This document shows, in pieces, positions 1 to 6,629 of a stretch of 64,000 nucleotides of DNA (positions are counted from its first letter, which is position 1; the number at the start of each line of letters is the position of its first letter). The translations under genes and the position numbers were made by a program. Under the pieces are notes generated by a model. It ran no database searches, was not told the origin of the DNA, and worked only from the letters and a program-made list of their open reading frames with translations. Source of the DNA: Helicobacter sp. MIT 05-5294 (GTDB lineage: Bacteria; Campylobacterota; Campylobacteria; Campylobacterales; Helicobacteraceae); contig NZ_JRPA02000002.1 in NCBI RefSeq assembly GCF_000765675.1, forward strand, positions 62,001 to 126,000, written 5' to 3'.

Positions 1-432
1 CACTTGGGTGATTTGCTTCCATTGGATTTCGTGCTAGATAAATTTACTTTTTCACATTTTAATGTTTTGCGCGGGATTCATGGTGACCATAAGTCATGGA
101 AGCTTGTTACTTGCGCGTATGGCGAGATTCTTCAGGTTGTGGTGGATTGCAGAAAAGACAGCCCAACTTATCTAAAATGGCAAAGTTGGGACATCTCATC
201 AGAAAACCAAAAGCTAATTCTTCTCCCACCAAATATGGGCAATGCTTGTTATGTGAAATCTAAAAATGGCGCATTGTATTTTTATAAATGGGCTTATGAA
301 GGAGAGTATGTTGATGCTAAAGACCAATTTACTTATGCTTGGAATGATGAGAGAATCGGTATAGATTGGGGAGTTAGTAATCCTATTTTATCGGAAAGAG
401 ATATATTAGTTGCAAAGGAAAACAATGAATAA
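1..432 (+). CDS. Nucleotide-sugar 3,5-epimerase (RmlC/DdahB-like), 5' end cut off by the window
   Basis: This is a cupin-fold sugar epimerase of the dTDP-4-dehydrorhamnose 3,5-epimerase family. The frame is open from base 1, and the internal TTG at 4 is not a convincing start, so the N-terminus lies outside the window. The visible part contains the family motifs RGIHGD (catalytic His), VVDCRKDSPTY, LLPPNMGNA and WNDERIGIDWG. It closely resembles the complete copy at 4017-4556. Where that copy reads GNAHY, this one reads GNACY, so a His often found in RmlC proteins is Cys here. In Campylobacter heptose loci such enzymes epimerise GDP-4-keto-6-deoxyheptose at C3 and/or C5. Its stop overlaps the next gene by 8 nt. 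The family is sure; the substrate is inferred from the neighbouring heptose genes. Confidence 0.85.
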   Translation, partial: HLGDLLPLDFVLDKFTFSHFNVLRGIHGDHKSWKLVTCAYGEILQVVVDCRKDSPTYLKWQSWDISSENQKLILLPPNMGNACYVKSKNGALYFYKWAYEGEYVDAKDQFTYAWNDERIGIDWGVSNPILSERDILVAKENNE

Positions 433-1660
433 AGATTCTAAAATTTATGTCGCAGGGCATAGAGGCACAGCTGGAAGTGCTTTGCTAGAAGTGTTATCAC
501 AGCAAGGCTTTGAAAATATTATCACTAGAACTCACATAGAGCTTGACTTGATAAATCAAGAACAAGTCGCAGAGTTTTTCGCGCAAGAGAAGCCTGAATA
601 TGTGTTTTTGTGTGCAGTGTTACCTTGTGGTGCTGCGAATGTCGCACAAAGGGGGGATTTCCTCTATGAAAATATAATGATGCAAAACAATATTATTCAT
701 TCTAGTTTTCTAAATAATGTAAAAAAACTTATTTGCTATGGTTCGGGCTATATGTATCCAGAGAGCGCGAAGAATCCGCTTAAAGAGGAATATTTGTTTA
801 GCGGTGAGTTGGAATGGGGTGCAACCTCTTTTGGTGTGGCAAAGATTGCAGGGGCTGTGCTTTGCGAATCCTATAATATTCAATATGGCACAAATTTCTT
901 ATGTCTCGCACTGAATAATCTCTATGGAACAAGGGCGAATTTTGACTTTGCCAAATCTAGGGTTTTACCTGCATTGCTTAGAAAGTTTCATTTGGCAAAA
1001 CTCCTAAGAGAGGGCAGAGAGAAAGAGATTCTGCAAGAACTACAAGTTCAGAATTTTAAAGATGCTAAAGAATATCTGGAAAAATTTGGAATTAGTGAAA
1101 AAAGCGTAGAGATTTGGGGGACGGGCGAGGTAAGAAGAGAGTTTTTACATAGTTTTGATTTGGCAGATGCGAGTATTTTTGTAATGCAAAATGTAGATTT
1201 TAAAGATTTACATAATGGTGGCAAACAAATTAGAAATACGCATATTAATGTCGGCACTGGGGTGGATTATACGATTAGAGAAGTTGCTTTAATGGTGAAA
1301 GGAATTGTAGGGTTTGAGGGGGATTTGAAGTTTAACCCAAGCAAACCTGATAGTTCTATGGATAGACTTATGGATATTTCTAGGATTCAAAAACTAGGGT
1401 GGAATCCACAAATTTCGCTAGAAAAAGGAATCCAAATGATGTATCAATGGTATCAAAATACGCATTCTAACACCTCTGCGGGGGGGGGGGGCTTTTTAAG
1501 TGCTAAAAGTGGTTGCGCAAATGATGAAATTGCAGAATCAAAGTCAAATCAACTTATGGATTGTCGCGATTCTGCTATCACAGAATCTTGCAATGATAAC
1601 CATAGTGCAGTGGGCGCAAATAATCCTTGCTTTATTCTCAAGGAGGTGCGCTATGCTTAA
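425..1660 (+). CDS. GDP-fucose-synthase-like reductase, paralogue 1, lacking key catalytic residues and ending in a phase-variable tail
   Basis: This is an extended short-chain dehydrogenase of the WcaG/Fcl family. I chose ATG 425 because AAAGGA stands just upstream, rather than the upstream TTG at 410. The N-terminal motif GHRGTAGSA binds NADP. The active site is altered. Ser107 and Lys140 are kept, but the positions matching E. coli GDP-fucose synthase Cys109, Tyr136 and His179 are Tyr109, Phe136 and Arg179. The conserved domain ends near residue 352 (motif MMYQWYQNT). It is followed by a 12-G tract and a 55-residue tail with no family resemblance, which overlaps the start of the next gene by 8 nt. 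Losing or gaining one G would stop the protein at 1499 or 1506. It may be a 4-dehydrogenase like Campylobacter Cj1427, a partner subunit, or inactive. Confidence 0.85.
   Translation: MNKDSKIYVAGHRGTAGSALLEVLSQQGFENIITRTHIELDLINQEQVAEFFAQEKPEYVFLCAVLPCGAANVAQRGDFLYENIMMQNNIIHSSFLNNVKKLICYGSGYMYPESAKNPLKEEYLFSGELEWGATSFGVAKIAGAVLCESYNIQYGTNFLCLALNNLYGTRANFDFAKSRVLPALLRKFHLAKLLREGREKEILQELQVQNFKDAKEYLEKFGISEKSVEIWGTGEVRREFLHSFDLADASIFVMQNVDFKDLHNGGKQIRNTHINVGTGVDYTIREVALMVKGIVGFEGDLKFNPSKPDSSMDRLMDISRIQKLGWNPQISLEKGIQMMYQWYQNTHSNTSAGGGGFLSAKSGCANDEIAESKSNQLMDCRDSAITESCNDNHSAVGANNPCFILKEVRYA
1480..1491 (+). repeat. Poly-G tract (12 G) at the 3' end of WcaG paralogue 1
   Basis: Twelve consecutive G follow GC. 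At this length the reading frame continues to TAA 1658-1660. With 11 G it stops at TAA 1497-1499, and with 13 G at TAA 1504-1506. The tract therefore changes only a non-conserved tail and whether translation reaches the next start codon. Tracts of this length are typical slipped-strand contingency loci in Helicobacter and Campylobacter. Confidence 0.9.
1614..1651 (+). promoter_or_regulatory. Imperfect hairpin covering the Shine-Dalgarno site of WcaG paralogue 2
   Basis: An inner stem pairs TCCTTG (1624-1629) with CAAGGA (1639-1644). An outer stem pairs GCGCA (1614-1618) with TGCGC (1647-1651). The strong Shine-Dalgarno AAGGAGG (1640-1646) for ATG 1653 lies inside. A further 7-bp hairpin, GATTCTG/CAGAATC (1568-1574 with 1581-1587), lies upstream, and GCAGAATC at 1532-1539 could compete for it. 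The pairings are visible; a regulatory role is inferred. Confidence 0.45.
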
Positions 1661-2717
1661 GAATGCTAAAATCTATGTCGCAGGGCATAGGGGGCTTGTA
1701 GGTAGTGCAATCGTCCGAGAACTCCAAAGACAAGGTTATCAAAACTTAATTTTAAAAACTCACGCAGAGTTAGATTTGACAAACCAAAAAGCAGTCGCAG
1801 AGTTTTTCGCACAAGAAAAGCCAGAATATGTGTTTTTAGCAGCTGCATTTGTGGGGGGAATGTTAGCGCAGCTGAAATTTAGAAGCAATTTTTTATATGA
1901 AAATTTAATGATGCAAAACAATGTGATTCATCAAGCTTATTTAAATGGGGTAAAGAAACTAATCTTTTTAGGCTCTCTTTGTGTTTATCCCGAGCATACA
2001 AGTTTGCCAATCCAAGAAGATTCTATGCTTAATGGATATTTGCAACCCAACAACGAGCCTTATGGAATCGCAAAAATCGCAGGAAGTAAGATGTGTGAAT
2101 TGTATTCTAAATCTTATGATCTAGATTTTATTCCTATTATGCCTTGTAGCGTTTATGGGATTGAAGATAATTTTGACATAGAAACTTCCCATGTCCAAGC
2201 GGCAATTTTTAGAAAAATCTATTTGGCGACTTGTTTGCAAAATAGAGAGGATTCCACACTGATAAGTGACTTAAAAATGCAAAGCAAAAGTGAAGCAATA
2301 GAATATCTGAAAAGTTTAAACATAACCGCAGATGAAGTGCAGTTGTTAGGTGATGGGACGCCACAAAGAGAGTTTTTATATAGTGATGATTTAGCAAGAT
2401 CTTGTGTGTATTTGGCGCAAAACATTAGATTTGCACAAATTGATAATGCAAGTGCAAAAAATGCAAATATCAATGTAGGAACGGGCGAAATGGTGTCCAT
2501 TAAAGAGTTAGCAGAAGTGATTGCCAGAGTCGTAGGGTTTAAAGGCAAAATTAGTTTTCAAAGTGACTTCAATCAAGCAGGGAACAACGGAACAGCGAAG
2601 AAGCTTGCAAGTTTAGAAAAAATCCATGCACTTGGTTGGAGAGCTGAAATTAGTTTAAAAGATGGAATCCAAATGATGTATGAATGGTATGTTAAACAAA
2701 ATACGGCAAGGAGGTGA
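1653..2717 (+). CDS. GDP-fucose-synthase-like 4-keto reductase, paralogue 2 (catalytically complete)
   Basis: This second WcaG/Fcl-family enzyme has 354 residues. ATG 1653 follows a near-perfect AAGGAGG, so the open frame running back to 1500 is not used. The motifs are GHRGLVGSA for NADP binding, GSLCVYP (Ser108, Cys110) and PYGIAKIAG (Tyr137, Lys141), plus SHV carrying the expected His near 180. It should reduce the 4-keto group of a GDP-6-deoxy-4-keto-sugar, and with the heptose genes nearby that is probably a heptose. The first 60 residues are nearly the same as paralogue 1, including about 45 nt of near-identical DNA around AEFFAQEKPEY, which points to tandem duplication. Function at family level is secure; whether it also epimerises is unknown. 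Confidence 0.88.
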   Translation: MLKNAKIYVAGHRGLVGSAIVRELQRQGYQNLILKTHAELDLTNQKAVAEFFAQEKPEYVFLAAAFVGGMLAQLKFRSNFLYENLMMQNNVIHQAYLNGVKKLIFLGSLCVYPEHTSLPIQEDSMLNGYLQPNNEPYGIAKIAGSKMCELYSKSYDLDFIPIMPCSVYGIEDNFDIETSHVQAAIFRKIYLATCLQNREDSTLISDLKMQSKSEAIEYLKSLNITADEVQLLGDGTPQREFLYSDDLARSCVYLAQNIRFAQIDNASAKNANINVGTGEMVSIKELAEVIARVVGFKGKISFQSDFNQAGNNGTAKKLASLEKIHALGWRAEISLKDGIQMMYEWYVKQNTARR

Positions 2718-2796
2718 AAGTGTAGCTATTTTTAGGGTTTTTTTAGGTTAAATTTTAGAAGGTTTATAAACAAACAATTCATAAGAAGGAGAAAAA

Positions 2797-4017
2797 ATGA
2801 TGAATTATTCCTTAGCCTCATCGACTTGGGATTCTAAAGAATTACAAGCAATTCAAGGGGTGATTGAGAGTGATATTTTTACAATGGGTAAAAAAGTAGC
2901 GGAGTTTGAGAAAGATTTCGCAAGTTTTGTGGGTTCTCAATATGCTGTGATGACAAGTTCGGGTTCTACGGCAAATCTGATTGCCACTGCCGCGCTATTT
3001 TACACAAAGAATCCTAAGCTTAAAAGAGGAGATGAGGTAATTGTCCCAGCAGTTTCTTGGAGTACGACTTATTATCCGCTTTATCAATATGGCTTGAAAT
3101 TAAAGTTTGTAGATATTGATTTGCATACATTAAACTATGATTTAAATGCGCTCGAAGAAGCAATTAGTGAAAAGACAAAAATGATAATGTGTGTGAATTT
3201 GCTTGGCAATCCAAATGATTTTAATGCAATTAACCAAATGGTTAAGGGCAAAAACATCTTGTTATTAGAAGATAATTGCGAATCTATGGGGGCAGAATTT
3301 GAAGGTAAACAAGCGGGAACTTTTGGGATTATGGGGACATTTTCCACCTTTTATTCTCATCATATGGCAACAATGGAAGGCGGATTTGTCGTAACTGATG
3401 ATGAGGAACTTTATCATATTTTGCTTTGTCTTCGTGCGCATGGTTGGACGAGAAATTTACCTAAAGACAATAAAGTAGCACCCAAGAGTGATGATTGGTT
3501 TAGCGAATCGTTTCGTTTTGTGCTACCCGGATATAATGTGCGCCCTGTGGAAATGAGCGGAGCAATCGGGGTTGAACAGCTTAAAAAGCTTCCGAATTTT
3601 TTAAAACATCGCAGAGAAAATGCGAATCTCTTTTGTGAATATTTTAAGAATCACCCAGATTTTATTGTTCAAAAAGAGATTGGGTCAAGCTCTTGGTTTG
3701 GATTTTCTTTGGTAATTAAACCGGATTCCAGACTCAAAAGGAAAGAGATTATCAAAATGTTAGAAGAAAATAAAATTGAATACCGCCCGATTGCGACAGG
3801 GGATTTTACGCAAAATGAAGTGATTAAGTATTTTGATTACGAAATTTTTGGCGAATTAAAAAATGCAAAGTATATCCAAGAGAAAGGATTTTTTGTAGGG
3901 AATCACCAAGTAGATATTAGCAAACAAATCCATTTGCTTGCTAAAGTGCTGCGGGGGGGGGGGCTTTTAGTAGCTAATAACCCTGCTTATTATGCAGCCA
4001 ATTCAAAGGCTGCATAA
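2797..4017 (+). CDS. ColD/RfbH-type PLP-dependent sugar 3-dehydratase (DegT family)
   Basis: This is a DegT/DnrJ/EryC1-fold, vitamin-B6-dependent protein. ATG 2797 follows AAGGAG. The motif that normally carries the PLP-binding Lys reads FYSHHMATMEGG, with His188/His189. It lines up without gaps with the HHITMGEGG motif of ColD and E1/RfbH 3-dehydratases, in which His replaces the Lys of aminotransferases. It is therefore more likely to remove the C3 hydroxyl of a 4-keto-6-deoxy-sugar than to aminate it. With the adjacent GDP-heptose 4,6-dehydratase this predicts a 3,6-dideoxyheptose. The RfbH-type iron-sulfur cysteines are not evident, so ColD is the closer model. The family domain ends at about KVLRGGG, where a G tract begins; the last 17 residues are tail. 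The stop overlaps the next ATG. Confidence 0.82.
   Translation: MMNYSLASSTWDSKELQAIQGVIESDIFTMGKKVAEFEKDFASFVGSQYAVMTSSGSTANLIATAALFYTKNPKLKRGDEVIVPAVSWSTTYYPLYQYGLKLKFVDIDLHTLNYDLNALEEAISEKTKMIMCVNLLGNPNDFNAINQMVKGKNILLLEDNCESMGAEFEGKQAGTFGIMGTFSTFYSHHMATMEGGFVVTDDEELYHILLCLRAHGWTRNLPKDNKVAPKSDDWFSESFRFVLPGYNVRPVEMSGAIGVEQLKKLPNFLKHRRENANLFCEYFKNHPDFIVQKEIGSSSWFGFSLVIKPDSRLKRKEIIKMLEENKIEYRPIATGDFTQNEVIKYFDYEIFGELKNAKYIQEKGFFVGNHQVDISKQIHLLAKVLRGGGLLVANNPAYYAANSKAA
3953..3963 (+). repeat. Poly-G tract (11 G) at the 3' end of the 3-dehydratase gene
   Basis: Eleven G follow GC. At this length the frame runs to TAA 4015-4017, which overlaps ATG 4017 of the epimerase. With 10 G it stops at TAG 3968-3970; with 12 G it stops at TAA 3975-3977. 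Only the short tail and the coupling to the next gene change. Confidence 0.9.
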
Positions 4018-4018
4018 T
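3989..4018 (+). promoter_or_regulatory. Perfect 11-bp hairpin over the start of the second epimerase gene
   Basis: ATTATGCAGCC (3989-3999) is perfectly complementary to GGCTGCATAAT (4008-4018), with an 8-nt loop. The loop and right arm hold the Shine-Dalgarno AAAGG (4005-4009) and the first two bases of ATG 4017. No T-run follows, so it is not an intrinsic terminator. It should hide the start site unless ribosomes from the upstream gene open it. A second in-frame ATG at 4023 lies just outside the stem. Confidence 0.6.
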
Positions 4019-4556
4019 GGCAATGGAATTTGAAATAGAAGAATCTGAGATTATCAGGGGCGTTTATATCATCACTCCTAATAAATTTAGTGATTTAAGA
4101 GGTGATATTTGGACGGCTTTTACGCAGGAGCTTTTAGGGGATTTAGCGCAAGGATTAAGATTTAAGCATGATAAATTCATTAATTCGCATTTTAATGTTT
4201 TGCGTGGAATCCATGGAGATGAAAAGACTTGGAAGTTGGTTACTTGTGTTTATGGGGAAGTGCGTCAAGTAGCGGTAGATTGCAGAAAGGATAGCCCGAC
4301 TTATCTAAAGTGGCAGAGTTGGGACATTTCACCCGCAGACCAAAAGTTGATTTTACTTCCTCCAAATATGGGCAATGCGCATTATGTGCGCTCAAAAGAA
4401 GCCGTGTATTACTATAAACTCGCCTATGATGGGGAATATTTGGATGCTCCTAATCAATTCACTTATGCGTGGAATGATGAGAGAATCGGTGTAGATTGGG
4501 GGGTTAGCAATCCTGTTTTGTCAGAGCGAGATATTCTAGTAATGAGGCAGAAATAA
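4017..4556 (+). CDS. Nucleotide-sugar 3,5-epimerase (RmlC/DdahB-like), complete copy
   Basis: This is a 179-residue cupin epimerase, the usual RmlC length. The motif RGIHGD carries His66. The AVYYYK segment supplies the probable catalytic Tyr (Tyr133, beside Tyr131 and Tyr132). These sit one position from the His67/Tyr134 pair I remember for Campylobacter heptose epimerases. GNAHY, WNDERIGVDWG and PVLSERD follow. It is a paralogue of the partial gene at 1-432 with clear DNA similarity. It should epimerise C3 and/or C5 of the 4-keto-deoxyheptose made by the flanking dehydratases. The start overlaps the stop of the 3-dehydratase (TAATG) and is embedded in a hairpin, so its translation may depend on the upstream frame. 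ATG 4023 is an alternative start. Confidence 0.88.
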   Translation: MAMEFEIEESEIIRGVYIITPNKFSDLRGDIWTAFTQELLGDLAQGLRFKHDKFINSHFNVLRGIHGDEKTWKLVTCVYGEVRQVAVDCRKDSPTYLKWQSWDISPADQKLILLPPNMGNAHYVRSKEAVYYYKLAYDGEYLDAPNQFTYAWNDERIGVDWGVSNPVLSERDILVMRQK

Positions 4557-4570
4557 TTGTAAGGTAAAAA

Positions 4571-5602
4571 ATGAAAACAACAGCATTGATTACAGGTTTT
4601 ACAGGACAAGTTGGTTCGCAAATGGCGGATTTCTTACTTGCAAACACTGATTGGGAAATTATCGGCTTAATGCGTTGGCAAGAAAGTATGGATAATATCT
4701 ATCATTTAAGTGATAGAATCAACAAGAAAGATAGAATCAGTATTTTTTATGGGGATTTGAACGACTATTCAAGTTTGCAAAAGCTTTTTGAAAGTAAAAA
4801 GCCTGATTTTATCTTTCATCTAGCGGCGCAAAGTTTCCCTAAAACTTCTTTTGAAATTCCGCTTGAAACTCTACAAACCAACATTATTGGCACAGCAAAT
4901 ATTCTAGAAAATATTAGAATCCTCAAACAAAAAGAGGGTTACAGCCCTGTGGTGCATGTTTGCTCTTCAAGTGAAGTTTATGGTAGAGCAAAAGTAGGGA
5001 TAAAGTTAAACGAAGAAACGCCATTCCACGGCGCAAGTCCTTATAGTATTAGTAAGATTGGCACAGATTATTTAGGGCGATTCTATGGAGAGGCTTATGG
5101 AATCCGCACTTTTGTAACGCGTATGGGGACGCATAGCGGTCCAAGACGCAGTGATGTGTTTTTTGAAAGCACGGTGGCAAAGCAAATTGCGCTGATTGAA
5201 GCGGGTTATCAAGAGCCGATTATCAAAGTAGGGAATCTTGAGAGCACACGCACTTTTCAAGATTGTAGAGACGCGATTCGCGCGTATTATCTTTTAGCAT
5301 TAGAATGTCAAAAAGGTAAGATTCCTAATGGAGAAGCTTTTAATATCGCAGGAGAAGAGGCGTTTAAGCTTCCTGAAGTGATAGAGATTCTGCTAGGTTT
5401 TAGCACAAGAAAAGATATTCAAGTGCAAACAGATAGTGAAAGATTCCGCCCCATAGACGCAGACTATCAGATGTTTGATAATACGAAAATTAAAAGTTTT
5501 ATTGATTGGAAACCAGAGATTCCGGCTAGGAAGATGTTTGAAGACTTGCTAAACCATTGGCGAGAGGAAATTTCTCGCGGAAGAATCCCATTAAATAGGT
5601 AA
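4571..5602 (+). CDS. dmhA: GDP-D-glycero-D-manno-heptose 4,6-dehydratase (WcbK/DmhA type)
   Basis: This is an extended short-chain dehydrogenase of the GDP-mannose 4,6-dehydratase family, 343 residues. It has the nucleotide motif TGFTGQVGSQ at the N-terminus, an SSE segment (Ser134, Glu135) and YSISK (Tyr158, Lys162) as the catalytic set. The GTHSGPRRSDVFFES and GNLESTRTFQDCRD segments are typical of the heptose-type subgroup (WcbK, DmhA). It would convert GDP-manno-heptose to GDP-4-keto-6-deoxyheptose, the substrate for the epimerases, reductases and 3-dehydratase upstream. It is followed 4 nt later by hddA. Specificity for heptose over mannose is inferred from hddA, gmhA and hddC in the same operon. 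Confidence 0.88.
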   Translation: MKTTALITGFTGQVGSQMADFLLANTDWEIIGLMRWQESMDNIYHLSDRINKKDRISIFYGDLNDYSSLQKLFESKKPDFIFHLAAQSFPKTSFEIPLETLQTNIIGTANILENIRILKQKEGYSPVVHVCSSSEVYGRAKVGIKLNEETPFHGASPYSISKIGTDYLGRFYGEAYGIRTFVTRMGTHSGPRRSDVFFESTVAKQIALIEAGYQEPIIKVGNLESTRTFQDCRDAIRAYYLLALECQKGKIPNGEAFNIAGEEAFKLPEVIEILLGFSTRKDIQVQTDSERFRPIDADYQMFDNTKIKSFIDWKPEIPARKMFEDLLNHWREEISRGRIPLNR

Positions 5603-5606
5603 CAAA

Positions 5607-6629
5607 ATGAAAATCATAAGAAGTATGACGCCGCTTAGGCTTGGACTTGCAGGTGGAGGGACAGATATCGATTTGTATTGTGATAAATATGTAGGATATG
5701 TGTTGAATGCTACGATTTCAAAGTATATTCACTGCACATTAAAAGTTACAGATAATGGGAAGATTTTGTTTGCTTCTCCTGATACCAATGCAAGAAGCGA
5801 ATATAAAAGCCAAGAAGTTCTTGAGTTTGATGGTAAAATGGATATTTACAAAAGCATTTATAATAGAATCGTGAAGGATTTTACAAAGAAGTCTTTGAGT
5901 TTTGAGCTTTATACTTATTCTGATGTGCCAAGTGGAAGTGGGCTTGGTGGAAGCTCAACCTTGGTTGTTGGGATTCTTAAAGCATTTGTGGAATGGTTAC
6001 ACTTGCCATTAGGTGAATATGATATCGCAAAACTAGCTTTTGAAATAGAAAGAGAGGATTTGGGTATCGTAGGTGGCGCACAAGATCAATACGCAGCGAC
6101 TTTTGGTGGATTTAATTTCATGGAATTTTACAAGGGTAAAAGAGTGATTGTGAATCCGCTAAGAATCAAAAATTGGATTATGAGTGAGCTAGAAGAACAA
6201 ATTGTATTGTATTTTACTAATATCACGCGGGACGCCAAAGATATAGAAGAACACAAAAAAGGCAAACTAGGAGATGATAAATCCTTAAACGCGATGCACG
6301 CCATCAAGCAAGACGCAAGTAGCATGAAAGAAGCTTTGTTAAAAGGAGATTTTAATGCAGTCGCGCAGATACTTGGCAAATCATGGCAAAGCAAAAAGGT
6401 GATTTCTGAAATCGTAAGCAATGATGAGTTAGAGAGAATTTATAATCTAGCAATTAGCAATGGGGCTTATAGTGGCAAGACAAGTGGAGCCGGGGCAGGA
6501 GGCTTTATGTTTTTTATGGTTGATCCTGCCAAAAAATACGAGCTCATCAAGCTATTAAATCAACAACAAGGCTATGTTGAGGAATTTAACTTTACTAAAG
6601 AAGGAGCCAAATCATGGGTGATTCATTGA
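5607..6629 (+). CDS. hddA: D-glycero-D-manno-heptose 7-phosphate kinase
   Basis: This is a GHMP-family kinase of 340 residues. The N-terminal PLRLGLAGGGTDID and the ATP loop PSGSGLGGSSTLVVG are clear, and a C-terminal GAYSGKTSGAGAGGF motif completes the fold. HddA phosphorylates C1 of D-glycero-D-manno-heptose 7-phosphate in the GDP-heptose pathway. Its partners gmhA (isomerase) and hddC (guanylyltransferase) lie just downstream. The bisphosphate phosphatase GmhB is not in this window and must be supplied elsewhere. The 3' end overlaps the methyltransferase gene by 16 nt, which implies coupled translation. Confidence 0.93.
   Translation: MKIIRSMTPLRLGLAGGGTDIDLYCDKYVGYVLNATISKYIHCTLKVTDNGKILFASPDTNARSEYKSQEVLEFDGKMDIYKSIYNRIVKDFTKKSLSFELYTYSDVPSGSGLGGSSTLVVGILKAFVEWLHLPLGEYDIAKLAFEIEREDLGIVGGAQDQYAATFGGFNFMEFYKGKRVIVNPLRIKNWIMSELEEQIVLYFTNITRDAKDIEEHKKGKLGDDKSLNAMHAIKQDASSMKEALLKGDFNAVAQILGKSWQSKKVISEIVSNDELERIYNLAISNGAYSGKTSGAGAGGFMFFMVDPAKKYELIKLLNQQQGYVEEFNFTKEGAKSWVIH

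Noticed and set aside
1500-1652. Longer open frame before the second reductase (GTG at 1500)
   Set aside because: ATG 1653 has a near-perfect Shine-Dalgarno and matches the paralogue start; the extra 51 residues have no family resemblance, and a TAA at 1497 blocks fusion with the first reductase.
3989-4018. Intrinsic terminator inside the operon
   Set aside because: The stem is strong but no T-run follows and the genes overlap, so a role at the ribosome site is more likely.
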